Part shown: positions 28,885 through 36,688 of the stretch, one piece after another
How positions within the stretch are numbered: position 1 is the stretch's first letter
Layout: the number at the start of each line of letters is the position of its first letter
Assembly (NCBI RefSeq): GCF_030345095.1
Contig: NZ_CP128360.1
Coordinates: forward strand, 1,426,001 to 1,490,000
Length of the DNA: 64,000 nt
Reading direction: 5' to 3'
Origin: Solwaraspora sp. WMMA2056
GTDB lineage: Bacteria; Actinomycetota; Actinomycetes; Mycobacteriales; Micromonosporaceae
Program-made: the position numbers and the translations under genes
The notes under the pieces: model-generated
Seen by the model: the letters and a program-made list of their open reading frames with translations, nothing else
Told to the model about the DNA's origin: nothing
The model's database searches: none

Positions 28885-29504
28885 TGGAAGCGTTTAAGCG
28901 TGGCGTCGGCCAAATGCTCGCTCAATCGGGCTGGGTCGAGGCATCTTTCGGCGACGAAGAGTATATTGTTTTTGAGATGCGGAAGTGCGGTGGTCTGAGC
29001 TTCCTGGTAGGGTTCGATCTTTCAGTTAGAGAATATGGCCTTTCCTTAAATCCTTCTGTTGGAATCCGCCATGACCAAATTTCACCCCTAATCGGTGAGC
29101 TCTACGGACTTTCTGACGGCGGCTGGCTCGTTGGCGCAACCCTGGCCGACCTATTCGATGCAGAAGGGCGCGAAGGAGGCCTGCTTCCGCGCTGGGTTGT
29201 GCTTCCCGGCGACAGAATCGACATGGTTGTCGACTTGGTCAAGTCGGATCTGGATGCGCATGCGGTTCCTTACCTGGAGGCATACGAAGATATTCGCGAT
29301 GTCGCTCGTGAGATTCGGACAAAGAAGGCGAGCACACATTTTGACTTAGGTCGCTTGGCCGTCATAGATGCCGAGTGTGGTGATCTGAGATCGGCGTCGG
29401 AGGATGTTCGAAAACTCGAAAGTCTTATTCGCAAGGAGCCGCCTTTCGTTGTTGAGCAAATTGAAACCTTCATAAATAATTTTAGAATGCGGTATGGGTG
29501 CTAA
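28872..29504 (+). CDS. Predicted immunity protein of the RHS toxin
   Basis: A 210-residue protein (start ATG 28872, or GTG 28863) overlapping the restored toxin stop by 13 nt, the usual toxin-immunity spacing. No family was recognised. It begins MRILVEAFKRGVGQML, is mixed alpha/beta without membrane segments, and has a charged helical C-terminal half (VREIRTKKAS and SASEDVRKLESLIRK regions). Base composition is clearly more AT-rich than in the metabolic genes, as is usual for toxin/immunity cassettes acquired by transfer. Assignment rests on position only. The IS insertion left this gene open while destroying the toxin. Confidence 0.6.
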   Translation: MRILVEAFKRGVGQMLAQSGWVEASFGDEEYIVFEMRKCGGLSFLVGFDLSVREYGLSLNPSVGIRHDQISPLIGELYGLSDGGWLVGATLADLFDAEGREGGLLPRWVVLPGDRIDMVVDLVKSDLDAHAVPYLEAYEDIRDVAREIRTKKASTHFDLGRLAVIDAECGDLRSASEDVRKLESLIRKEPPFVVEQIETFINNFRMRYGC

Positions 29505-29769
29505 TTTGTCCAAGTGGTATTCATTTGAAGTTGGTGATCCGGAACTTGGGTCTATTGGTGCCGAGGAGGCCCTGGCTTTGGATTCCAGATCGCAGACTTG
29601 ATTGAAGCTAGCGCTATGACGTCGAGATCGTAGCCGTCCTGGTGGAGTGCGACGGCACAACTCATTCGTAGAATTGCATTATTCCTTGTGGTCGGTTGGT
29701 CCGGAAGGATTCAGATTCGATCACGGTGGAGCAATGGGATGATGAACTCCGAGAGCTCTTGGATTAAGA
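29505..29769. other. Intergenic scrap with a remnant of a second RHS tail
   Basis: No gene spans this interval. At 29691-29728 there is a 38-base match (36/38 by eye) to the YD-repeat region of the RHS gene at 25904-25941. It is followed by a short open tail (VEQWDDELRELLD-stop, ending ~29766) that could be the end of a lost toxin. It looks like the leftover of a displaced orphan toxin cassette. Confidence 0.65.
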
Positions 29770-30265
29770 ATGACTGAACGTGTCGACTCGGGGGAGAAGA
29801 GGTTTCGGGTCGCATTTGACCTCCCACCTGAGGATGGCTCATGGGCTCCGTTCAAGACCGAGCGGCTGTGGGCTGCAAAAACCCAGGTCAAGCTCCATCT
29901 TCGGGTCCAGAACACTCCCTTCTACATTCGGGGTATCTCGTATGGGGACATCATTCTCGTGCGTCCAGACGGCGAGCGTCGGGAGATCGTTTTCGATAAG
30001 CTGGTCGAGGAATCTGGTAACTCGACAGTGCGCTTGCTGTTCAAAGGAAGCGGAGGGAAAGCTGCAGGCTGAACGATTGCTGACTGAGTTTGAATGTCCA
30101 TGGGAGATCGGTGCTAAAGACTACGTCGCCGTAGACATCGCTCCGACGATCGACTATTCGATTCTTAGGCCAAGACTGATCCGGCTGAAGGATGAGGGCT
30201 TGATTGGTGTCCAAGAAAGCTCCATCTCAACACTTCATCAGGCACAGCTCCCCGCGTTCCCTTAG
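29770..30265 (+). pseudogene. DUF4265-type protein, frameshifted
   Basis: The first frame (29770-30072) has EKRFRVAFDLPPEDGSWAPF, ERLWAAK and QNTPFYIRGISYGDIILV, which match the DUF4265 pattern. It then runs into a stop, while the expected continuation (KLQAERLLTEFECPWEIG, YVAVDIAPTIDYS and the end at 30265) is in the +1 frame from about 30050. An extra base in a G/A-rich run is the likely cause. Full length would be about 165 residues. DUF4265 has no known biochemical function; its place behind an RHS-toxin cassette suggests, as inference, a spare immunity gene. Confidence 0.6.
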
Positions 30266-30398
30266 TTGGCGGAAGGTCGTGAGGAAATACCATTCAGTTC
30301 ATGGCGTTTGGGCTGTCAGCGTAGGTGTGCTTGGTCGGGTAGGCTGTCATGCCGCTGTAGGTGAAGATGTCGGTCGAAGTAGCCGTAGCAGTTATCTA

Positions 30399-30427
30399 TT
30401 GACAGTGATGCGATCGTTTCGTAGGGT
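30399..30427 (+). promoter_or_regulatory. Promoter of the chimeric LamG paralog
   Basis: TTGACA (30399-30404), 17-bp spacer, TAGGGT (30422-30427). It is followed by ATCCACTCGACTTCGAGGT and the leader GCACGGGGGAGGACCGA before ATG 30471, homologous to the region upstream of the gene at 13019. Confidence 0.7.
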
Positions 30428-30470
30428 AGCGATCCACTCGACTTCGAGGTCTGGCACGGGGGAGGACCGA

Positions 30471-32338
30471 ATGACAGTAGACCCTTGCGCGCCCGCGCGC
30501 GGGCTGCAGCAGCTGGCGGTGCTGATCGCGATGGTGCTCGGCGTCCACGCCGTCGCCGCAGCTCCGGCGGTGGCCGGCCCGACCGGGCACGACACTGCGA
30601 CGTCGAGCAACGTCGCCGCGCCGATCGCGCCGGACATCGACTCGCCGGAGTACCTGCCGCTCGACGCCGACGAGCACACCAGCGCCTGCGCCCAGGACTT
30701 CGAGCATCGCGGGGCGATCGGCGTCTACGGCACCTTCACCTTCCACTCGCCGTCCCCTCAGGTCGTCAAGTACCTGTACGGCTTCGGTACCACCCCGTTG
30801 CCGGACAACGTCCTGGTGCCGGCGAGCGTTGGCGCGCCAGTGTCGGTGCGCTGGATGCCGGACGGTGACGGGCCGAACCTCGTCACCGTGCAGGCGGTCG
30901 ACGCCGACGGGTGGCGTTCGCCGATCGCATCCTGCCTGTTCTCCGTACCGACCCGGCTCGCCGCCGGCGAGTGGCCGCTCGACGACCCGGCCGGTGCCAC
31001 GTCGGCGGCGGCCGCGCGCGGCACCCACCCGGCGGCTGCCGGCAGCGGCGTCACGTTCGGCGTACCCGGGTCGGAGTGCGCCGACCTGGGCGCGCAGTGC
31101 CAGCTCGGCCGGGCGGCCCGGCTCACCGGCGACGCGGCCACCAGCTATCTGGCGACCAGCAGTTCCGGCCTGATCGACACGTCGACCGGGTTCGGTGCCA
31201 GCGTCTGGGTGCGGCTGACCGCGACTCGGTCGACCGGGTCGCGGTCAGTCAGGACGGCTCCGATGCTCCCGGCTTCACCCTCGGCTTCGACGCCGACAGC
31301 GGCCGCTGGGCGTTCGAGATCGCCGCATCGGACTCGCCCGCACCGTCGGTGTGGTCGGTGACCAGCACCGCGCCGGTCGTACTCGGCGAGTGGACCCACC
31401 TGGCTGCCGCGTACGACCCGGAGCTGACGACGATGACGTTGTACGTCCACGGTGACGAACAGCCGGTGGCGCTGCGTCAGTCGGTGTGGGCGTCGCAGGG
31501 CGCGGTGCAGATCGGTCGCGCTGTCACCGGCAGCGGCTACACAGCAGGCTGGGCCGGGGACCTCGCCGACGTCGCGGTCTTCGATCGCGTACTGGTCTCC
31601 CACGAGGTGCGGGAGCTGTCGGCCCGGCCGCCGACCTCGCTCGGCTACTGGCCGTTGGACGAGGCCACCGACGGCAACAGCCCGGAATACGGCGTCGGTG
31701 TGGACCTGCGGTTGCACGGCGACTCGCACCTGTACGCCCCGGACCTGGACGAGGACCCGTTCGCTGAGTCTCCGCTGGTCGGCGACGGGCATCTGGTGCT
31801 CGACGGAGTCGACGACTGGGCCGAGACCGACGGGCCGATCGCGGTGACCGATCGCAGCTTCACCATCGGTGTACGGGTGCGGCTGACCGTACCGGGCTGC
31901 GGTGCCACCGACCAGGCGGTGCTGTCCCAGGCCGGCGTCACCGCCAGCGGCTTCGTCATCCGCTGCAGCGCCGCGTCGAACCGGTGGGAGCTGGTCCTGC
32001 CACATCAGGACACCATCGACCCGGCGACGACAGTCGTGCACGACGACTGGACGTACCCGGCAGCGGATTCCGTCGGGCAGCACCTGGCGGTGGTCTACGA
32101 CTCGGTGCGCCACGAGGTGCGGCTCTACGTCGACGGTCAGCTCTCCGCGACGGGCACTGCTGCGTACACGGCCGGTTGGCGGGCGGACGGCGGCCTGCAG
32201 GTGGGCCGGGCGTTGCACAACGGGAGCTTCGGCCAGTACCTCACGGGCGTCGTCGACGAGGTCCGGGTGTATGCGGGGGCCGCCGACGAGATGATGATCG
32301 CCGAGATGGCAGGGATGGCGGGTGGCCCGATCGGGTGA
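30471..32338 (+). pseudogene. Secreted LamG paralog, chimeric and frameshifted
   Basis: A shortened relative of the 16249 gene. The signal peptide (LAVLIAMVLGVHAVAAAPAVA) and upstream leader resemble those of the FG-GAP gene, while the body is homologous to the 3' half of the 16249 gene from APDIDSPEYLPLDA onward. It has no DNRLRE region and two LamG domains, ending GSFGQYLTGVVDEVRVY. At 31221-31223 one base appears missing: VRLT runs out of frame to a stop at 31361, while DSVDRVAVSQDGS continues in the next frame. Restored length is about 622 residues. It follows the immunity/DUF4265 region and may be a copy spawned by recombination between the two upstream genes. Confidence 0.8.
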
Positions 32339-32345
32339 CCGTTCG

Positions 32346-32391
32346 CTGAGCGCGGCCTGCGTACCCGGGACAGGGCGCGGGCCGCGCTCAG
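32346..32391. terminator. Hairpin terminator and repeats after the LamG paralog
   Basis: CTGAGCGCGGCC (32346-32357) and GGCCGCGCTCAG (32380-32391) are perfect 12-bp arms. Two more GCGCTCAG-type copies follow to ~32455, giving several alternative stems between the + strand LamG paralog and the - strand MarR gene. Confidence 0.65.
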
Positions 32392-32440
32392 TGCACGGGG
32401 CGGTCCGCGCTCAGTGCTCAGTGCACAGCGCGGGCCGCGC

Positions 32441-32926
32441 TCAGCGCAGGCAGGAGTCGTCGGGGTCGATGGTGGTGGTGATGCGTCGGCCGATGTCGCG
32501 CAACTGCCGGGACTGGGCCTTGGTGATCGGGTCGAAGACGAGGCGGCGTACCTCGGCGACGTGTCCGGGCGCGGTGGCGACCAGCTTGTCCCACCCGGCG
32601 TCGGTGAGCGTCGCGAGGGTGTAGCGGCCGTCGGTCGGGTCCGGTGCGCGGCTGACCCAGCCGCGTTTCTCCAGCCGGGTGACGACCTGTGACAGCCGGG
32701 ACAGCGATCCGTCGGCGATCATGGCGAGCCGGCTCATCCGCATGGTGCGCTCGGGTGTCTCGGACAGCGCGGCCATCACCTGGTACTCGAAGTGGCTGAT
32801 CCCGGCGTCGCGCTGCAGTTGCCGGTCGAGGGCGCCCGGCAGCCTGGCCAGTACGCCGACGAGGGCGAACCAGGTCTCCAGTTCCTCCTTGTCGAGCCAG
32901 TGCGGCTGCTCGGTCGGGGTGGCCAT
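32441..32926 (-). CDS. MarR-family repressor
   Basis: A 161-residue winged-helix dimeric regulator. The region ISHFEYQVMAALSETPERTM followed by SLSRLSQVVTRLEKRGWVSR and the DGRYTLATLTDAG wing is typical of MarR. ATG 32926 is preferred to TTG 32953 because the latter lies inside the operator. It is divergent from a DoxX/OYE pair with a 17-bp inverted repeat between them, so it most likely represses both itself and the oxidoreductase genes and is released by an aromatic or electrophilic compound. Confidence 0.9.
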   Translation of the reverse strand: MATPTEQPHWLDKEELETWFALVGVLARLPGALDRQLQRDAGISHFEYQVMAALSETPERTMRMSRLAMIADGSLSRLSQVVTRLEKRGWVSRAPDPTDGRYTLATLTDAGWDKLVATAPGHVAEVRRLVFDPITKAQSRQLRDIGRRITTTIDPDDSCLR

Positions 32927-32940
32927 GTCGTCGAGTCTAG

Positions 32941-33023
32941 CTTCAAGCGTCAAGTGATCACGAGAGCTGCGTCACTTGACGCTTGAAGTCATTGCGGGCT
33001 AGCCTCGCTTCAAGCTTAAAGTG
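32941..33023. promoter_or_regulatory. MarR operator region with three sites and a promoter
   Basis: CTTCAAGCGTCAAGTGA (32941-32957) and its exact inverse (32972-32988) flank a 14-bp gap. A degenerate third copy, CTTCAAGCTTAAAGTG, is at 33008-33023. The right arm contains TTGACG (32976-32981), with TAGCCT 18 bp further on at 33000-33005, a plausible promoter for the DoxX gene. Confidence 0.8.
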
Positions 33024-33043
33024 TGACGACATCGGAGACAGAT

Positions 33044-33418
33044 ATGAACATCGTTCTGTGGGTGCTCGCCGGCCTGCTCGCCGCAGCGTTCCTCGGCGCC
33101 GGGCTGATGAAGGTCAGCCAGCCGAGGGAGAAACTCGTCGAGAAGGGCATGGGCTTCGCCGCCGACTTCCCCCTGGGCCTGGTACGGACCATCGGCGCAC
33201 TGGAGATCCTCGCCGCGATCGGCCTGATCCTGCCGGCGGTCACCGGCATCGCCCCGATCTTCGTCCCGCTGGCCGCTCTCGGCCTGGTCGCGATGATGAT
33301 CGGCGCCGCGATCGTGCACATCCAGCGCAAGGAGTATCCGGCGATCGTGCCCAACCTGGTCCTCCTGGCCATGGCCGCCGTCGTCGCCTGGGGCCGCTTC
33401 GGCCCGTACGCCTTCTGA
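33044..33418 (+). CDS. DoxX-family membrane protein
   Basis: A 124-residue protein with four predicted transmembrane helices: LWVLAGLLAAAFLGAGLM at the N-terminus, then the ALEILAAIGLILPAVTG, LAALGLVAMMIGAAIV and VLLAMAAVVAWG regions. FLGAGLMKVSQP is a family hallmark. DoxX proteins are often paired with quinone-related redox enzymes. ATG 33044 is preceded by GGAGA. It is 28 bp upstream of an old-yellow-enzyme gene and faces a MarR gene, which suggests a stress-inducible redox operon. Confidence 0.88.
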   Translation: MNIVLWVLAGLLAAAFLGAGLMKVSQPREKLVEKGMGFAADFPLGLVRTIGALEILAAIGLILPAVTGIAPIFVPLAALGLVAMMIGAAIVHIQRKEYPAIVPNLVLLAMAAVVAWGRFGPYAF

Positions 33419-33446
33419 CCCGCCACCTACCTGGGGAGACCTGACC

Positions 33447-34517
33447 ATGCCTGACCTGTTCGAGCCGGTGAACATCGGCAAGTGGACGCTGCCCAACCGG
33501 ATCGTCATGGCACCGATGACCCGCACCCGGGCCACACCGGACGGGCTGCCGAACGAGCACGCCGCCACCTACTACCAGCAGCGGGCCACCGCCGGGCTGA
33601 TCATCACCGAGGGGGTGCAGCCCAGCGCCGTCGGGCAGGGCTACCCGAACACCCCCGGCCTGCACACGCCCGAGCAGGTCGACGGTTGGCGGAAGGTCGC
33701 CGACGCCGTACACGCCGCCGGTGGGCTGATCGTCGCCCAGTTGATGCACGCCGGCCGGATCGCCCACCCGGACAACAAGCACGGGCAGGAGACGGTAGCG
33801 CCGAGCGCCGTCGCCGCCGAGGGCACCATGACCACGGCGAGCGGCAAACAGCCGTACCCGATGCCTCGGGCCCTGACCACCGACGAGCTGCCACAGGTGG
33901 TCGACGAGTTCCGCCGGGCGGCGCGGGCGGCCGTCGACGCCGGCCTCGACGGGGTCGAGCTGCACGGCGCCAACGGCTACCTGCTGCACCAGTTTCTCGC
34001 CCCGACGACCAACCAGCGCACCGACGGCTACGGCGGTTCGCCGGCCGCGCGGGCCCGGTTCGTCGTCGAGGCGGTGACCGCCGCCGCCCAGGAGATCGGC
34101 CCGGAGCGGGTCGGCCTGCGGATCTCCCCGGCCAACGGGGCCAACGGCCTGGTCGAGGACGACCCGGCCGAGACCGCCGCCACCTACCGGGCGCTGGTCG
34201 ACGCGCTCGCCCCGCTCGGCCTGGCGTTCCTGCACCTGTCGATCGACTCGGCCGACCCGCTGCTGGCGGACCTGTCGGCCCGTTTCGGCGGCCCGGTCGT
34301 CGTCAACACCGGGTTCGCGTCGGTCACCGACCGGGACACCGCGCAGACCCTGGTACGCAGCGGAAAAGCGGCGGCGGTCGCGGTCGGTCGACCGTTCATC
34401 GCCAACCCTGACCTGGTACGCCGGTGGCGCGAGTCGGCTCCGCTCAACGAGGTCGACCAGTCGACGGTGTACGGCGGCGGCGCAGCCGGCTACACCGACT
34501 ACCCGACGCTGGACTGA
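33447..34517 (+). CDS. Old yellow enzyme family alkene reductase
   Basis: A 356-residue FMN-dependent NAD(P)H reductase of activated alkenes (NemA/OYE family). LFEPVNIGKWTLPNRIVMAPMTR opens the TIM barrel; the HGANGYLLHQFLAPTTNQRTD block holds the substrate-binding His/Asn and the RTDGYGG loop. VAVGRPFIANPDL near the end binds the FMN phosphate. It is likely to reduce toxic enones, nitro-compounds or quinones. It follows the DoxX gene in the MarR-controlled operon and is closed by a strong hairpin. Confidence 0.94.
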   Translation: MPDLFEPVNIGKWTLPNRIVMAPMTRTRATPDGLPNEHAATYYQQRATAGLIITEGVQPSAVGQGYPNTPGLHTPEQVDGWRKVADAVHAAGGLIVAQLMHAGRIAHPDNKHGQETVAPSAVAAEGTMTTASGKQPYPMPRALTTDELPQVVDEFRRAARAAVDAGLDGVELHGANGYLLHQFLAPTTNQRTDGYGGSPAARARFVVEAVTAAAQEIGPERVGLRISPANGANGLVEDDPAETAATYRALVDALAPLGLAFLHLSIDSADPLLADLSARFGGPVVVNTGFASVTDRDTAQTLVRSGKAAAVAVGRPFIANPDLVRRWRESAPLNEVDQSTVYGGGAAGYTDYPTLD

Positions 34518-34524
34518 CATAGCC

Positions 34525-34589
34525 GCGCGCCTGACGGCGGCTCGGCGGAGGCTCGACGCGGCCCGCCGCCGGCCCGCCGTCAGGCGCGC
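34525..34589 (+). terminator. Terminator after the OYE gene
   Basis: GCGCGCCTGACGGCGG (34525-34540) and its exact inverse (34574-34589): 16-bp perfect arms around a ~33-nt loop, 7 bp after the OYE stop. No U-tract, as usual in high-GC actinomycetes. It also separates the convergent CBM2 gene. Confidence 0.8.
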
Positions 34590-34611
34590 ATGCCGGCGCG
34601 CATTCCTGGTC

Positions 34612-35745
34612 TCAGACCGCCGGGACGACGGTGACCTGGGCGCTTCCGGACAGGCAGGAGGTGTCGGGGGTCGCGGTGATCCGGGCCGTTGCTCCTTCGC
34701 TGCCGGCGGCGGCGGTGACGGTGACCTGGCGTTCCCGGGTGCCGGCCGGCAGCACCAGTGGCGACACGGTGATCCGGGGGTCACCGGTGACGGTCAGGGT
34801 CAACCCGGCGGTGTCGGTGCAGGCGGCCAGCGTGAAGATCATGGTCGTCGTACCGCCGGCCGGCACCTGCACCTGTGACGGGCAGGCGACCACCATCAGC
34901 GCCGGCGGCAGGGCGGCCGGGGTGAAGCCGACCTTCGGCGAGTCGGCGGTCGCCGCCGGAGCGACGGTGACGACCCGGGCGAAGGCGGTGTGCCGGGGGA
35001 CGGTCGTCGAGCCGCCGCGCAGCGCCGGGTGGTCCGGTGGGACGTCGACGCTGTACGGGGCGGCGCTGTCGCTGCCGACCAGAATGTCGTTGATGTAGAA
35101 CTCGACCCGCGCGATGGTCCCCACGTTGGTGGTGGCGTCGGCGGTCATCCGGATCGCGCAGACCCCGGTGTAGTAGCTGCCGTCCCGCGGGCTGGTCAGG
35201 GTCACCTCGGGTGCCGGGTCCGGCCCGGTGCCGTCACACGGGTCGCCGTTGATGGTGCATCCCGGGTCCTGCGGCCGGCCGCCGGTCCAGGCGCCGACGT
35301 ACCCGATCTCGACCGACCGGCCGGCGGCGATGACGTTGTTCCACGTCGTCGGGGTGGCGGTGAGGGTCCTGCCCTCCAGTGTCCAGTTGGCGTTCCAGCC
35401 CTGCTGGACCGTTTCGCCGGCCGGCAGGGTCAGCACCAGCTTCCAGCCGGTGACCGCCGTGGCGCAGTTGTTGGTGATGGTGATGTCGCGAAAGACACCG
35501 CCACTGTCCGGGCCGTTGTTCCAGTAGCTGCTCTCGATTGTCACCGTCAGGCATCCGGCGCTGGTGGTGGCGTCGCCGGTCGTGCCGGTCGCGTGCGCCG
35601 GGACGCTGGCGGTCGCCGTACCGCTGGCGGCCAGGACCACGGCGGCGGCGACGCCGGCCGCGGCCCGCCACCACGAGGTCTGTCGGGAGCTGTGGGGCAC
35701 TTCATCGGTACGGGAGTGCGTCGGTGGGGTGGACGACAACGACAT
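34612..35745 (-). CDS. Secreted CBM2 cellulose-binding protein without a catalytic domain
   Basis: 377 residues. ATG 35745 follows AAGGAG and gives a long Tat/Sec-like leader (QTSWWRAAAGVAAAVVLAASG). A CBM2-like domain comes next: CLTVTIESSYWNNGP, the conserved TGWKLVLTLPAGETV block and NANWTLEGRTLTATPTTWN with surface aromatics. A bacterial Ig-like domain follows (VTLTSPRDGSYYTGV) and a beta-rich C-terminal module ends at 34612. No glycosidase or protease motif is seen. It may tether cells or other proteins to cellulose. Confidence 0.78.
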   Translation of the reverse strand: MSLSSTPPTHSRTDEVPHSSRQTSWWRAAAGVAAAVVLAASGTATASVPAHATGTTGDATTSAGCLTVTIESSYWNNGPDSGGVFRDITITNNCATAVTGWKLVLTLPAGETVQQGWNANWTLEGRTLTATPTTWNNVIAAGRSVEIGYVGAWTGGRPQDPGCTINGDPCDGTGPDPAPEVTLTSPRDGSYYTGVCAIRMTADATTNVGTIARVEFYINDILVGSDSAAPYSVDVPPDHPALRGGSTTVPRHTAFARVVTVAPAATADSPKVGFTPAALPPALMVVACPSQVQVPAGGTTTMIFTLAACTDTAGLTLTVTGDPRITVSPLVLPAGTRERQVTVTAAAGSEGATARITATPDTSCLSGSAQVTVVPAV

Positions 35746-35916
35746 GGGGCTGGTCTCCTTCGATCCCAGGTACCCGTGCCGACCCGGCGGGCCGGCAGGA
35801 CGGACGGTCCCACAGCTGTCCGCCGGCCCAGGCCACTGTAGGCACTCCCATCGTGGCATCAGTAACTGTCGATACACAATGGGTGCGCCGTCAGCGCGCC
35901 CTGCGCCCACGGCACG

Positions 35917-35991
35917 CCAAGATCGCGACGATCTTGCGCTTATCGTTGACCGAATCCGACAAATCCTCGCGATGAATGCAAGATCGTCGAG
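35917..35991. repeat. REP-like dispersed palindromic element, copy 1
   Basis: CGACGATCTTGCGCTTATCG opens a ~75-bp element with an imperfect inverse (…TGCAAGATCGTCG) at the other end. Its central ~50 bp match the reverse complement of 52755-52834 almost exactly. It lies upstream of the CBM2 gene with no gene of its own. Confidence 0.8.
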
Positions 35992-36092
35992 GCGGAGTGC
36001 GTCAGCCTGGACCCGCGACGTATCCAGGTCAGCGCTGCCCGACTGCATGTGGTGCCAGGATCACTGGGCGTGCAGAAGTGGGGCGGTTGGGC

Positions 36093-36198
36093 GGCTGGAA
36101 GCGCGGCAGGTTTCTCAATGGATGTCGCGGCATGGTGATCGGATGCGCGTGGGCTGACGAGCCTTCGGCGTGTCTAGTCGATGAGGCGCAGTGGATCA
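36093..36198. repeat. Direct repeat of ~107 bp, copy 1
   Basis: Partner of 38084-38190; about 84% identical by hand alignment. The last ~55 bp (from GGATGCGCGTGGGCTGACGA to GGCGCAGTGGATCA) are the most conserved. It ends just beyond the stop of the minus-strand gene at 36209. The two copies bracket four small genes. Confidence 0.75.
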
Positions 36199-36208
36199 CC
36201 GGGTTCGA

Positions 36209-36688
36209 TCAGGCTTGGCTACCGTAGGCATCTTCGACCCTCAGCTGGGCGTCGAGGCCGTACTCCTCGGTGGACGCGATGGCCTTCGCGAGGACTGCTT
36301 CCAGCTCGTCTGTGCCGATCCTTGCCTGGTCGAGGAGGTGCTGGACGATCGCCACCGCCGATGCTGCCGCCACCTCCTGCGGGATCTCCTCCCGACGCTT
36401 CGCGTCCAGCACCGACATGATCATCCCTTCGGTCGCCCGAGTGTCGATCGACGTGTCCGAGGGGAGGTTGAGGCGAAGCTCCGCGACGAAGCGGATGACC
36501 TCGCCCCGGCTGGCGCCCTCCGGGAACAGTCGTCTCACGGCGTGAATGAACAGGGAGGTGATGAGGGCTGCCGCGCCGAGCTGGTCCTCAGGTGAAACAT
36601 CCTCCTGGGCGGTCGGCACGTCTGCGTCATCATCGAGGGTGAGTAGCGCCCGCACGAGGGCAACCGCCCCTGGGCTAATCCTCTTCAC
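36209..36688 (-). CDS. Helical protein, paralog of the next gene (cluster gene D)
   Basis: 159 residues from GTG 36688, overlapping the end of gene C by 14 bp. It is predicted to be all-helical and acidic. The block ALITSLFIHAVRRLF-n-RGEVIRFVAELR aligns with LGAAFFLAARERL-n-RGEVIHLVADIR of gene C, so the two are paralogs. No known domain, signal or membrane segment was recognised. Last gene of the four-gene operon that ends at the direct repeat. Confidence 0.65.
   Translation of the reverse strand: MKRISPGAVALVRALLTLDDDADVPTAQEDVSPEDQLGAAALITSLFIHAVRRLFPEGASRGEVIRFVAELRLNLPSDTSIDTRATEGMIMSVLDAKRREEIPQEVAAASAVAIVQHLLDQARIGTDELEAVLAKAIASTEEYGLDAQLRVEDAYGSQA

Noticed and set aside
18877-31223. 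Programmed -1 frameshifting in the LamG genes
   Set aside because: No X XXY YYZ slippery sequence at either site, so I list it only as a possibility to be tested.
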